Shown here piece by piece: positions 1 to 8,355 of a DNA stretch of 64,000 bases (the stretch's first letter is position 1; the number at the start of each line of letters is the position of its first letter). The notes under the pieces were generated by a model. The model worked only from the letters and a program-made list of their open reading frames with translations. It did not search any database and had not been told where the DNA came from. Source of the DNA: Solirubrobacter ginsenosidimutans (GTDB taxonomy: Bacteria > Actinomycetota > Thermoleophilia > Solirubrobacterales > Solirubrobacteraceae). Location of the stretch: assembly GCF_027587205.1 (NCBI RefSeq), contig NZ_JAPDOD010000026.1, positions 62,001 through 126,000 of the forward strand, written 5' to 3'. Position numbers and translations under genes: made by a program.

Positions 1-841
1 CGGCGAACGCCTTGGCGACCGGCGAGCAGCCCTCGGCCTGGGCGCCGTTCATCTTCGGCACCTCGCCGGAGACGAGGCCGGCGTCGATGAACTCCTGGAA
101 GCCTCTCGCGATCTTGGTGAACTGCGAGCCGGAGGCGATCGGGCCGACGATCCGGTCCGGCAGCTCCCAGCCGAGCTGCTCGACGGTCTCGAACGCGAGC
201 GTCTTGGAGCCCTCGGCGTAGTAGGGGCGCATGTTGATGTTCACGAACGCCCAGTTCGGCCGCTCACCCGAGACCTCGGTGCAGAGGCGGTTGACATCGT
301 CGTAGTTGCCGCGGACGGCGACGATCTGGGCGCCGTACGCGCCCGTGGCCAGGATCTTCGGCTCCTCGAGGTCGAACGGGATCAACACGTAGGCGGGCAG
401 ACCGGCGGCCGCGGCGTGCGCCGCGACGGCGTTCGCGAGGTTGCCGGTCGACGCACACGCGAGCGTGTCGAACCCGAGCTCGAGTGCACGGGCGAGCGCG
501 ACGGAGACGACGCGGTCCTTGAAGGAGTGCGTCGGGTTCGCGGTCTCGTTCTTGATGTAGAGCTCGCCGAGCCCGAGCCGCTCGGCCAGGCGGTCGGCCT
601 TGACCAGCGGGGTCCAGCCCGTCGGCAGCGCGCTGCGCGCCGGGCCCTGCAGGGGCAGGAAGTCCGCGTAGCGCCAGATGGTGTGCGGCCCGGCCTGGAT
701 GCGGCGCTTGAGCGCCGCCGGGTCGCCTTCGGGCAGCGAGTAGCTCACCTCGAGCGGGCCGAAGCACCGCTCACAGACGAAGCGCGCCTCGAGGGGGTAG
801 GCGGTCTGACATTCCTTGCACTTCAGGGCATCTGCCGGCAT
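1..841 (-). CDS. thrC: Threonine synthase, 5' part (runs off the window edge)
   Basis: Converts O-phosphohomoserine to threonine with pyridoxal phosphate (fold-type II family). About 280 N-terminal residues are present; the C-terminus lies beyond base 1. The protein opens with a zinc-ribbon-like Cys pattern (CKEC near residue 8, CERC near 23). The PLP-lysine motif NPTHSFKDR follows, with Lys near 108, then a phosphate-binding ASTGN stretch, as in long actinobacterial threonine synthases. ATG at 841 is preceded by GGAGGA at good spacing. A SAM-I riboswitch lies just upstream, so expression probably responds to S-adenosylmethionine. A ThrC-like paralogue used in sulfur amino-acid metabolism is an alternative role; downstream genes are not visible. 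Confidence 0.93.
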   Translation of the reverse strand, partial: MPADALKCKECQTAYPLEARFVCERCFGPLEVSYSLPEGDPAALKRRIQAGPHTIWRYADFLPLQGPARSALPTGWTPLVKADRLAERLGLGELYIKNETANPTHSFKDRVVSVALARALELGFDTLACASTGNLANAVAAHAAAAGLPAYVLIPFDLEEPKILATGAYGAQIVAVRGNYDDVNRLCTEVSGERPNWAFVNINMRPYYAEGSKTLAFETVEQLGWELPDRIVGPIASGSQFTKIARGFQEFIDAGLVSGEVPKMNGAQAEGCSPVAKAFA

Positions 842-915
842 GGGATTTCGATCCTCCGCCCGGGCTGTGCGGTGGAGGTTCGAGTTCGGCGAGATGCACC
901 GGGAATGACCCCAAC

Positions 916-1036
916 CGCATCTCCCAGGCTTTTCTTGGTTGGAGCCTGATGGAATTGCCACCTTCTTCCCGGCGTGCGACCGGGAGCAGGTTGGCGGGGG
1001 TTCATAGGGCCAATCCCTCCCCCCCTCTGGATGCGT
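916..1036 (-). ncRNA. SAM-I (S-box) riboswitch upstream of threonine synthase
   Basis: Read on the minus strand, the closing helix P1 is CGCATC (1035-1030) with GATGCG (921-916). The conserved core follows the SAM-I consensus closely: GGAGGGATTGGCCCTATGAA, then CGCCAACC, a P3 hairpin CCCGG/CCGGG, then AAGGTGGCAATTCC. P4 is a perfect CAGGCT/AGCCTG hairpin (948-943 with 930-925). Downstream, GAGATGC (923-917) is fully complementary to GCATCTC (897-891), giving an alternative to P1. The freed ATCTCGCC can pair imperfectly with GGCGGAGGAT, which holds the ribosome binding site. No T-rich terminator is visible, so translational control is inferred. Confidence 0.9.
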
Positions 1037-1080
1037 CCAGCTATCTATCGGAAGCGTAGCGAACTTTCCCGAGAGGGAAG

Positions 1081-1086
1081 TACAAT
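1081..1086 (+). promoter_or_regulatory. Candidate -10 box (TACAAT) for the corA transcript
   Basis: TACAAT ends seven bases before the ATG at 1094. The transcript would therefore begin at or next to that ATG and be leaderless for the small ORF. No convincing -35 is seen. The box sits between the divergent threonine synthase leader and corA. Confidence 0.5.
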
Positions 1087-1093
1087 CCCCGCC

Positions 1094-1183
1094 ATGTTGC
1101 CGCCCACCGACGATCCGCTCAGTCCCGGCTATGCCGAGCCTGCCACGGAGCCCATTCGGTCGGCGCGGTCGCGCCGCCGCTGA
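1094..1183 (+). CDS. Possible proline-rich leader peptide overlapping the corA start
   Basis: An ATG seven bases after a TACAAT box opens a 29-codon frame, MLPPTDDPLSPGYAEP then a basic tail ending SRRR, with TGA at 1181-1183. It overlaps the first 53 bases of corA in another frame. Six of the first 20 residues are proline. Proline-codon leader peptides control Mg2+ transporter genes in enterobacteria (mgtL, corL), so a similar attenuating role is conceivable. No homology is recognised and chance is quite possible. Confidence 0.3.
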   Translation: MLPPTDDPLSPGYAEPATEPIRSARSRRR

Positions 1184-2120
1184 GGTCACCCCCGAACGCA
1201 CCGAGCCGCGCGTCGACATCGTCGAGTCGCCCGGCCTGCGGTGGATCAACATCGAGCGCCCTCGCGCCCTCGAGCAGACGTGGCTCGAGGAGCACTTCGA
1301 CTTCCACGCCCTCGACTACGAGGACGTCCGCTCGCGCAACCAGCGCCCGAAGGTCGATGAGTACGACGACTACCTGTTCATCGTGCTGCACTTCCCGCGC
1401 TACGACAAGGTCGTCTCGCGCCTGAACGCGGCGGAGGTCGACATGTTCGTCGGCCCCGACTTCCTGATCACGCTGCCCAACGAGCCGCTGCAGACGATCG
1501 ACTACCTGTTCGAGCGCTGCCGCACCAACGAGGAACTGCGCGAATCGCTGTTCTCCAAGGGCCCCGGTTACCTGCTCTACAAGATCGTCGATGACTGCGT
1601 CGACGCCTCGTTTCCGATGCTGGGCAAGATCGGCAACAAGCTCGAGCGCATCGAGGAGGAGATCTTCACGGGCGAGGGCGACGACGTCGTGCGCGACATC
1701 TCAAACGCCAAGCAGGAGATCATCAACTTCCGCAAGATCGTCCGCCCGCAGCGGCTGGCGTTCCGCGACCTCGAGCGCAACAAGGCGCGCTACATCGCCG
1801 AGGACCTCGACATCTACTTCGACGACCTGATCGATGGTTCCGAGCGTGCCTGGGACATGCTCGAGAACTACAAGGAGGTCGTCGAGGGCCTGGAGTCGAC
1901 CAACGAGTCGGCGATCGCCCATCGCACCAACGAGACCTTCCGCGTCCTGACCGCGATCTCGCTGATCTTCCTCCCGCTGACGCTGATCGCCAGCGTGTTC
2001 GGGATGAACGTGCCCGTGCCCGCGGAGCATGGCGCGCACGCGTTCTGGATCATCATCGGCGTCATGTTCGCGATCGTGGTGGCAGTGGCCGCCTTCTTCA
2101 GACGCCGCGGTTGGTTGTGA
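1131..2120 (+). CDS. corA: CorA-family magnesium/divalent cation transporter
   Basis: Inner-membrane channel for Mg2+ (and Co2+ or Ni2+ in some members), acting as a pentamer. The 329-residue protein has a soluble funnel domain with the family segment DYEDVRSRNQRPKVDEYDDY near 60-80. Two C-terminal membrane helices follow, separated by the diagnostic GMN motif (about 291-293) and a short periplasmic loop. The C-terminus FFRRRGWL is basic, as expected inside. ATG 1131 is the first start in this frame and has no Shine-Dalgarno; residues 1-25 are a basic/proline stretch overlapping the small upstream ORF. The lipid kinase gene is coupled to its stop. Confidence 0.95.
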   Translation: MPSLPRSPFGRRGRAAAEVTPERTEPRVDIVESPGLRWINIERPRALEQTWLEEHFDFHALDYEDVRSRNQRPKVDEYDDYLFIVLHFPRYDKVVSRLNAAEVDMFVGPDFLITLPNEPLQTIDYLFERCRTNEELRESLFSKGPGYLLYKIVDDCVDASFPMLGKIGNKLERIEEEIFTGEGDDVVRDISNAKQEIINFRKIVRPQRLAFRDLERNKARYIAEDLDIYFDDLIDGSERAWDMLENYKEVVEGLESTNESAIAHRTNETFRVLTAISLIFLPLTLIASVFGMNVPVPAEHGAHAFWIIIGVMFAIVVAVAAFFRRRGWL

Positions 2121-3058
2121 ACCTCTCGGGAGACGAGCGCCCAAAACGCATGCTCGTGATCATCAACCCGGTCGCGACGAAGATGTCCGAGCGGGTGAAG
2201 GGCCTGGTCGTGTACGCGCTCCAGGGCCGCTACGAGGTCACGACGCGCAACACCGACGCCAAGGGTCACGCGATCGAGCTGTGCCGCGAGGCCGCCGAGC
2301 AGGGCTATGACGTGGTCGTCGCGTTCGGCGGCGACGGCACCGTCAACGAGGCCGCCAACGGCCTCGCCGGATCCGACACCGCGCTGACCTGCCTCCCCGG
2401 CGGGTCCAACAACGTCGTGGCCAAGCTCCTCGGCATCCCGACCGATCTCGTCGACGCCACCGAGCACCTCCTGCACCTCGCGGACCGCTGGGAGCCGCGC
2501 AAGGTGGACCTCGGGATCGTCAACGGCCGCCACTTCACGTTCGCCGCCGGCATGGGCCTCGACGCCTCCGTGGTCGAGCGCGTCGACCGCAACCCGCGGC
2601 TGAAGAAGCGCTTCGGCCCGTTCTACTTCGTCGAGTGCGCGATCGTGACGTTCCTGCACAAGTACGTCGTCAACCCGCCGCGCCTGGAGGTCCAGGTCGA
2701 CGGGCGGACCGTCGCCGGCGTCTCGCTGTTCGTGCAGAACGCCGAGAACTACACCTACTTCAACGACCGCCCGATCCCGCTGGTCGAGGGCGCGCGCTTT
2801 GACTCCGGCAATCTGGCGGGCGTCGTGCTGACCCGCGCGCGGCCCTATGACGTGCCGACCGTGACGTTCCGCGCGCTCAGCGGCGCGGCGCGGATCGCCG
2901 CCCACAAGGGGATCGACGCCTTCGGCGCGTTCAGCGAGGCCGTCGTGCGCTCGACCGACGACCGCGCGATCCCGATCCAGGTCGACGGCGACCACATCGA
3001 CGACGTGCTCGAAGCGCGCTTCAGGGTCGACCCGGGCGCGTTGACCGTCGTCAGCTAA
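2117..3058 (+). CDS. YegS/DgkB-type lipid (diacylglycerol or sphingosine) kinase
   Basis: ATP-dependent kinase of membrane lipids, diacylglycerol-kinase catalytic family. It opens with the beta strand MLVIINPVA, then the nucleotide-binding GGDGTVNEAAN, and LPGGSNNVVAKLLG, all family hallmarks. A C-terminal beta-rich domain completes the usual length of about 310 residues. GTG at 2117 overlaps the corA stop (GTGA), suggesting translational coupling. TTG 2111 or ATG 2150 are possible starts; the last would trim the protein to the conserved first strand. The exact lipid substrate cannot be told from sequence. Confidence 0.9.
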   Translation: MNLSGDERPKRMLVIINPVATKMSERVKGLVVYALQGRYEVTTRNTDAKGHAIELCREAAEQGYDVVVAFGGDGTVNEAANGLAGSDTALTCLPGGSNNVVAKLLGIPTDLVDATEHLLHLADRWEPRKVDLGIVNGRHFTFAAGMGLDASVVERVDRNPRLKKRFGPFYFVECAIVTFLHKYVVNPPRLEVQVDGRTVAGVSLFVQNAENYTYFNDRPIPLVEGARFDSGNLAGVVLTRARPYDVPTVTFRALSGAARIAAHKGIDAFGAFSEAVVRSTDDRAIPIQVDGDHIDDVLEARFRVDPGALTVVS

Positions 3059-3142
3059 CTCTTCGTACGTTCGGCCAGCCCCACGTCGATTGACCAGGTA
3101 GTCGCCTGGCTCTCATCTCGGCGGCGCGAGACCATTCTTTCC

Positions 3143-3265
3143 ATGCCCGCCACCCACCCGCAGCCCAAGCTTCCCAGCGTTGTCGCCGCCGCCCTGAAGC
3201 CGGGCCGGGCCGCGCACGATCGCCAGCGCGACCTCGTGCGCGCCAGCCTCCTGCTCGCTCGCTAG
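3143..3265 (+). CDS. Possible 40-residue basic small protein
   Basis: ATG to TAG, beginning MPATHPQPKLPSVVAAAL and ending RASLLLAR. It fills the gap between the lipid kinase and the convergent VOC gene, overlapping the VOC stop by four bases. It has no Shine-Dalgarno and no recognised domain. Codon third positions are GC-rich, which is weak support because the whole window is. The rest of the gap (3059-3142) holds only a short CCAGG/CCTGG inverted repeat without a T-run. Confidence 0.3.
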   Translation: MPATHPQPKLPSVVAAALKPGRAAHDRQRDLVRASLLLAR

Positions 3266-3705
3266 AGCAACTTCGGCACGCCGATCTCCGGCTCGTCGCC
3301 CGTCACGGCGACGCCCGTCTGCATCAGCTCGACGACGTTGCCGTCCGGATCGGTCACGTAGGCCTGCAGCACACCGTCCCCGCGGGGGCGCGGCCCACCG
3401 ACCACCACGCCCCCGCGGGTCCTGACCCCCTCGAGGTATCCCTCCAGGTCGTCGACGAGGATCGCGAAGTGGCTCGCGTAGCCGGTCGCCAGCTCCTCCG
3501 ACCGGTAGCCGGGATGCGTCTCCCGCGTCCTCCCCGCCTCCGCCTCGCCGACCAGGTGCAGCTGCCGGTCGCCCACGGCGACCCACAGGCCCGGGAACGT
3601 GAAGGTGACGGGCCGCTCGACCTCCTCCAAGCCGAGCACCCCGACGTAGAACGCCCGCGCCGCCTCGGGGTCGGAGATCATCAGCGCCGCGTGGTCGAGC
3701 TTCAC
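3262..3705 (-). CDS. VOC-family (glyoxalase/bleomycin-resistance-like) protein
   Basis: A 147-residue vicinal-oxygen-chelate protein made of two beta-alpha-beta-beta-beta modules. The first begins VKLDHAALMISD and the second ASHFAILVDD, ending in AYVTDPDGNVVELMQ. The His of LDH, the His of SHF and the Glu of VELMQ are the expected metal ligands. GTG 3705 overlaps the stop of the molybdenum hydroxylase large subunit (GTGA), so it is the last gene of that operon. The context suggests a ring-cleaving dioxygenase, isomerase or detoxifying role on a pathway intermediate, but the activity is not determinable. Confidence 0.88.
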   Translation of the reverse strand: MKLDHAALMISDPEAARAFYVGVLGLEEVERPVTFTFPGLWVAVGDRQLHLVGEAEAGRTRETHPGYRSEELATGYASHFAILVDDLEGYLEGVRTRGGVVVGGPRPRGDGVLQAYVTDPDGNVVELMQTGVAVTGDEPEIGVPKLL

Positions 3706-6095
3706 GACGCGGCCCAGCCGACGATCTGCTCGGGCGTGATCGGCAGCGCGTCGATCCGCACCCCGAACGGCGCCAGCGCGTCTTCGACGGCGGTCGTGAT
3801 GGCGCACGGCGCCACCATCCGCCCGCCTTCGCCGCCGCCCTTGACGCCGTAGGCGGTGAACGGCGAGGGCGTCTCGTGGTGCAGGACCTCGACGTTCGGA
3901 ACGTCGCCCGCGAGCGGCATCAGGTACTCCTCGAAGGAGCCTGAGAGCGCGCTGCCGTCGGCGCCGTGGCGGATCTGCTCCATCAGCGTGACGCCGATGC
4001 CCATCGCGATCCCGCCGCGGATCTGTCCCTTCAGGGAGCGCGGGTTCACGACCGTGCCGACGTCGTGGACGGCGAGGAACTTCAGGAACGAGACGTGGCC
4101 GGTGTGGATGTCGACCTCGACCACCACGACGTGCACGGCGTGGCCCATCATCGGATAGAACGAGCCGAGATCGGTGCGGTCGTCCGACGGCAGCGTCGTG
4201 TACGGGTGGTCGTAGGTGAACGTCCCCTCCAGGCCGCTCTCCATGCCGTCCGGGAGCTCGTGCTTCATCCAGTAGGCCTTCATGCCGATGTCGGCGATCG
4301 ACAGCCGCCGCGCCTCGTCGGCGACGCCGCGGACGCGTACGAAGCCGTCGACCAGCTCCATGTCCTCGGGGCTCGCCTCGAGCGAGTGGGCGGCGATCTG
4401 GAACATCTTGTCGCGCACCTTCCCGGCCGCGCCCCGGACCGCGCCGGAGAGCATCACGGTCATGCGCGAGCCGCCGGGGCCGGCGCTCGGGAGCCCGTGG
4501 GCGGTCGAGTCGTAGCCGATCGACACCTCCTCGGGCGCGATGCCGAGCTCCTCGGCGACGAGCTGGGCGGCCACGGTCTCGGGCGAGTTGCCCCAGAACG
4601 GCGAGAACAGCGTCACGCTGATGCCGCCGGTCGGGCCGACGGAGATCCGCACGCTCTCGGGCGTCGCCGACATCCCGACGTACGGCCCCGGGTTGTGGAA
4701 CCAGAACTCGGTCGAGGCATAGGTCGAGCGCTGCTGGGCCGCAGCGAGACCGATGCCGATGTAGCGGCCCTCCTCGCGCCCGCGCGCCTGCTCGGCGCGC
4801 CAGAAGTCGAGCTCGGCGTGGGCGAGCGCCTTGTCGAGCACGGCGGGGTAGTCGCCGGAGTCGTAGATGTTGCCCGTCGGGATCTTGTACGGGAACTGGT
4901 CGGGCTGGATCAGGTTGCGCCGGCGCAGGTCGATCGGATCGATGCCCAGCTCCTGGGCCGCGCCGTCGACGAGGCGCTCGAGCACCCAGTTGTGGACCTC
5001 CGAGCCCGCGCCGCGGAAGACGCCCTGCTGGTTCTTGTTGGTCAGGACCGCCTTGACGACGTTCTCGCACGAGCCGATCGCGTACGGCCCGACCGTCTGC
5101 GCCATCGCGTTGGTGTTGCCGGCCACGGCGAACAGGAAGTACGCGCCGTAGTCGTCGACGACGTCGGTGCGCAGAGAGAGGAAGCGGCCGTCGGCGTCGA
5201 TCGCGAGCGCCGCCTCGTAGCGCCGGTCGGGCGCCTGGGAGTCGTTGGCCAGCAGGTTGTCGGCGCGGTCCTCCATGAACTTCACCGGCCGACCGGTCAG
5301 CTTGCTCATCGCGCCCGCCAACGAGATCGCCTTGGCCGTGAGGTGCTTGGAGCCGAAGCTCCCACCCGTGTACATCGGGTGGAAGTCGATCAGCTCCGGC
5401 TGCAGCCGCAGCGTGCCCGACAGCACCCAGGCGGCGAAGTTGAGCATGTTCGAGTTCGAGTGCACGACCATGCGCCCGGTCGACGCGTCGTAGTCGCAGA
5501 CCGCGCCCGCCGGCTCCATCGGGGAGGCGCACACGCGCGGCCAGCGCAGCGTGCGCCGGACGACGTGGGCGGCGCGCGCGAAGTCACCCTCGACGTCGCC
5601 GTGCGTGAACGTGCGCTCGTAGACGACGTTGGTGCCGAGGTTCTCGTGCACCAGCGCCGCGCCCGGCAGCGCCGCCGCCACGGGGTCCACGAGCGGCTCG
5701 AGCAGCTCGTAGTCGATCTCGACCAGCTCGAGCGCGTCCTCGGCGAGGTAGCGCGTCTCGGCGACCGCGATGGCCACCGGCTCGCCCGCGTAGCGCGTCT
5801 TCTCGAGCGCGACGGCGTGCTGGACGACCTCCTCCGCGCAGAAGCGCGGCATCGGGTCGATGATCTCCGCCAGCTCGGCGCCGCTGAGCACCGCGAGCAC
5901 GCCCTCGACCGCCCGCGCGCGGGAGCAGTCGACCGAGCGGATCCGGGCGTGAGCGTGCGGACTGCGCAGCACCGCGGCGTGCAGCAGCCCCGGAACCGTG
6001 AAGTCGTTGGTGAACGTGGTGCTGCCGGTCAGCAGCGCCGGGTCCTCGCGCCGCTTGATGTCGCGGCCCACCCACTGAAGCGTTTCAGTGGCCAT
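3702..6095 (-). CDS. Molybdenum hydroxylase large subunit (xanthine dehydrogenase family)
   Basis: The 797-residue subunit binds molybdopterin cytosine dinucleotide and hydroxylates aromatic or heterocyclic carbons using water. It starts [19 protein letters not shown], has the GGSFGSKH loop, and ends in PITPEQIVGW. The active-site loop reads QGVFRGAGSEV. Form I CO dehydrogenases have AYXCSFR there and form II enzymes AYRGAGR, so this is not a true CO dehydrogenase. The glutamate-containing GGGEGGR motif near the C-terminus matches the catalytic Glu region. ATG 6095 lies inside the end of the iron-sulfur gene (11-base overlap). Confidence 0.92.
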   Translation of the reverse strand: MATETLQWVGRDIKRREDPALLTGSTTFTNDFTVPGLLHAAVLRSPHAHARIRSVDCSRARAVEGVLAVLSGAELAEIIDPMPRFCAEEVVQHAVALEKTRYAGEPVAIAVAETRYLAEDALELVEIDYELLEPLVDPVAAALPGAALVHENLGTNVVYERTFTHGDVEGDFARAAHVVRRTLRWPRVCASPMEPAGAVCDYDASTGRMVVHSNSNMLNFAAWVLSGTLRLQPELIDFHPMYTGGSFGSKHLTAKAISLAGAMSKLTGRPVKFMEDRADNLLANDSQAPDRRYEAALAIDADGRFLSLRTDVVDDYGAYFLFAVAGNTNAMAQTVGPYAIGSCENVVKAVLTNKNQQGVFRGAGSEVHNWVLERLVDGAAQELGIDPIDLRRRNLIQPDQFPYKIPTGNIYDSGDYPAVLDKALAHAELDFWRAEQARGREEGRYIGIGLAAAQQRSTYASTEFWFHNPGPYVGMSATPESVRISVGPTGGISVTLFSPFWGNSPETVAAQLVAEELGIAPEEVSIGYDSTAHGLPSAGPGGSRMTVMLSGAVRGAAGKVRDKMFQIAAHSLEASPEDMELVDGFVRVRGVADEARRLSIADIGMKAYWMKHELPDGMESGLEGTFTYDHPYTTLPSDDRTDLGSFYPMMGHAVHVVVVEVDIHTGHVSFLKFLAVHDVGTVVNPRSLKGQIRGGIAMGIGVTLMEQIRHGADGSALSGSFEEYLMPLAGDVPNVEVLHHETPSPFTAYGVKGGGEGGRMVAPCAITTAVEDALAPFGVRIDALPITPEQIVGWAAS

Positions 6096-6567
6096 CGCTG
6101 CTCCCTCCCACGGCCTGGATCGCGTCGACGATGTGCTGATAGCCGGTGCAGCGGCAGAGGTTGCCCGACAGCGCGTCCCGGATCTCCTGCTCGTCGGACT
6201 GCGGGTTGCGCTCGATCAGCTCGCGCGCGGTCATCAGCATCCCCGGCGTGCAGAACCCGCATTGCAGGCCGCCGTGCTCCCAGAAGGCGGCTTGCAGCGG
6301 GTGCATCTCCCCGCCGTCGGCGAGGCCTTCGACGGTCACGACCTCGGCCCCGTCGGCCTGAACCGCGAACAGCAGGCACGAGCGGACGGTCTGCCCGTCC
6401 ACGGACACCGTGCACGAGCCGCACACGCCCTGCTCGCAGCCGAGGTTGGTGCCGGTCAGCCCGAGATCGTCGCGCAGGCAGTCCGAGAGCAGGCGCCGCG
6501 GCTCGACCGCGACGTGGCGCTTGCGGCCGTTGACGGTCAGCTGGATCGCTCTGACATCCGCGTCCAT
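6085..6567 (-). CDS. Molybdenum hydroxylase [2Fe-2S] small subunit
   Basis: A 160-residue electron-transfer subunit with two [2Fe-2S] clusters. The plant-ferredoxin-type cluster is bound by [12 protein letters not shown] and a following Cys in RSCLL (about residues 43-68). The second, alpha-helical cluster is bound by CGFCTPGM and NLCRCTGYQ (about 105-145). Both Cys sets are complete. ATG 6567 is preceded by GGGAGGG and overlaps the stop of the FAD subunit (TGATG). Gene order FAD, Fe-S, Mo along the transcript matches coxM-coxS-coxL-type operons. Confidence 0.95.
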   Translation of the reverse strand: MDADVRAIQLTVNGRKRHVAVEPRRLLSDCLRDDLGLTGTNLGCEQGVCGSCTVSVDGQTVRSCLLFAVQADGAEVVTVEGLADGGEMHPLQAAFWEHGGLQCGFCTPGMLMTARELIERNPQSDEQEIRDALSGNLCRCTGYQHIVDAIQAVGGSSDGH

Positions 6568-7430
6568 CACGCCCTCCCTCCGGCCCGCTGGCCGGCGGCT
6601 CGCAACGCTCGCTCGACGACGACGCCGGCCAGGTGCCGGCGGTGCTCCGCGGAGGCCTGCAGGTCCGCGCGCGGCTCCGCGACCGCGGTGCGGGCGGTGG
6701 CGCCGGCGGCCGCGAAGGCCTCGGCGCCCGGCTCGGTGCCGATCAGCGCGTCGACGTCGACGCGCACCGGGACGTCCCCGACCCCGCCGAGCGCGACCCG
6801 CGCGCCGGCGATCAGCCCGTCCGCGTCGAGCCACAGCGCCGCCGCCGCTCCGGCCAGGCCCCAGCCGCGGCTGCGCGCCGAGACCTCGTAGTAGGCGCTG
6901 CCCGCGCCGTCCGGCAGACCCGGGAAGCGCACGGCGCACAGCAGTTCGCCCGGCTCGAGCGCGGTCGTGTACGCGGCGCGGAAGAAGTCGGAGGCGGCGA
7001 GCGTGCGCTCTCCGCCGGCCGAGCGGACCGTCAACTCCGCGTCGAGCGCGATCGCCACCACCGGCAGGTTGTTCGCCGGATCGGCGAAGGCGACGTTGCC
7101 TCCGACCGTGCCGCGGTTGCGCACGGCGGGATGGCCGACGCGGGCCGCGGCATCGGCCAGGACCGCGAGGCGGCCGCGGACCGCGGGGTCGCGGGCGAGC
7201 CGGTCGGCGCGGACGATCGCCCCGGCGAGCACGTCGCCGTTGGTCTCGAGCGTCGCCAGCGCGCTGAGGCGATTGATGTCCACGAGCGCCGCGGGATGCT
7301 CGCGGCGGGCGCTCATCAGCGGCACCAGGCTCTGCCCGCCGGCCAGCACGCGGGCGCCGTCGGCCGCCAGCAGCTCGACCGCTTCGCCGACCTCGGTCGG
7401 GGCGGCGTAGGCGAACGGTGGCGGCTTCAT
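6567..7430 (-). CDS. Molybdenum hydroxylase FAD-binding medium subunit
   Basis: A 287-residue flavoprotein subunit of the CoxM/XdhB family. It passes electrons between the iron-sulfur clusters and an external acceptor. The FAD-binding motifs AGGQSLVPLM (about 31-40) and RNRGTVGGNVAFADP (about 103-117) are present, followed by the CO-dehydrogenase flavoprotein C-terminal domain. ATG 7430 overlaps the stop of the upstream beta-keto acid cleavage gene (ATGA), and its own stop overlaps the Fe-S subunit start. Strong translational coupling is therefore expected across the three subunits. Confidence 0.94.
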   Translation of the reverse strand: MKPPPFAYAAPTEVGEAVELLAADGARVLAGGQSLVPLMSARREHPAALVDINRLSALATLETNGDVLAGAIVRADRLARDPAVRGRLAVLADAAARVGHPAVRNRGTVGGNVAFADPANNLPVVAIALDAELTVRSAGGERTLAASDFFRAAYTTALEPGELLCAVRFPGLPDGAGSAYYEVSARSRGWGLAGAAAALWLDADGLIAGARVALGGVGDVPVRVDVDALIGTEPGAEAFAAAGATARTAVAEPRADLQASAEHRRHLAGVVVERALRAAGQRAGGRA

Positions 7431-8350
7431 GCCCGCACCCCCACCGGGAGCTCGCCGCGGACCTCGGGTAGCGCCCCATCCTCGCGCCCGCGCAGCGCGA
7501 GCAGCTCGCGCGCCTGGGCCGGGGTGGCGACCGGACGGTCGAGCTCGGCCGCGATCCGGGCCGCGCGCTCGACCAGCTGGGCGTTGTTCTCCAGCGGCTC
7601 ACCGCGCCGGTACATGACGTTGTCCTCCATGCCGACGCGGACGTTTGCGCCCATCGCCATCGCGATCGTGGTCATCGGGAGCTGCGTCGGGCCCATCGAG
7701 GTGACGTTGATGCGCAGGTCCTCCCACGGGACGCCGAGCGCACGGGCCCGGGCGACCATGTCGAGCAGGTTCTCCGGCGTCCCCCGCGTCCCGCCCTGGG
7801 TCGGGGTGTGCAGCACGAAGTTCAGGACGTAGGGCGGTTCGAGGATGCCGAGGCCGAGCAGGTGCGCGACCTCCTCGAGCATCGCGGCGCTGTAGATCTC
7901 GAGCTCGGGGCGCACGTCGCGGGCGGCGATCTCGTGGGCGAAGCGCTCGATGTCGGAGCGGTGGTTGGCGAAGAAGACCTGCTCGCCGCGGATGAAGAAG
8001 TTCAGCAGGCCCATGTTCAGCGAGCACATCTCGGGCGAGAGCAGGACGGTGTTCAGCCGCTCCTCGACCGGCAGCCGCGGGCTGCCGCCCGTCGTGAGCT
8101 GGATGACCGCGTCGGTCTCCGCGCACAGGCGCTCGTGCAGACCCTGGTAGATGGCGGGGTCCATCGTGTTCGAGCCGTCGGGGTTGCGCGCGTGGACGTG
8201 CAGGATCGACGCCCCGGCGCGCCACGCGGCGATGCCCTGCTCGACGATCTCGTCGGGCTGCTCCGGCAGGTTGGGGTTGGCCTCCTTGCCGTGGATGCCG
8301 CCCGTCAGGGCGCAGGTGACGATCACCGGCTCGGTGCTCGGATAGCGCAT
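7427..8350 (-). CDS. Beta-keto acid cleavage enzyme (BKACE/Kce family)
   Basis: A 307-residue TIM-barrel zinc enzyme of the former DUF849 family. These condense a beta-keto acid with acetyl-CoA and cleave it, as in 3-keto-5-aminohexanoate cleavage. The start VIVTCALTGGIHGK, the zinc-binding HVHARNPDG (about 51-59) and INVTSMGPTQ are typical. The substrate is set by a few pocket residues that cannot be interpreted here. The gene lies between a cyclase and a molybdenum hydroxylase, so it probably handles a ring-opened beta-keto acid. It starts five bases after the cyclase stop. Confidence 0.9.
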   Translation of the reverse strand: MRYPSTEPVIVTCALTGGIHGKEANPNLPEQPDEIVEQGIAAWRAGASILHVHARNPDGSNTMDPAIYQGLHERLCAETDAVIQLTTGGSPRLPVEERLNTVLLSPEMCSLNMGLLNFFIRGEQVFFANHRSDIERFAHEIAARDVRPELEIYSAAMLEEVAHLLGLGILEPPYVLNFVLHTPTQGGTRGTPENLLDMVARARALGVPWEDLRINVTSMGPTQLPMTTIAMAMGANVRVGMEDNVMYRRGEPLENNAQLVERAARIAAELDRPVATPAQARELLALRGREDGALPEVRGELPVGVRA

Positions 8351-8355
8351 GGCGT

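Noticed and set aside
3702..6095. Aerobic carbon monoxide dehydrogenase large subunit (CoxL)
   Set aside because: The active-site AYXCSFR loop is absent and replaced by GVFRGAGSEV. A general molybdenum hydroxylase call is safer.
3966..6533. Long plus-strand open frame opposite the molybdenum hydroxylase genes
   Set aside because: It is an antisense by-product of GC-rich codon bias. The minus strand encodes a complete, motif-bearing enzyme.
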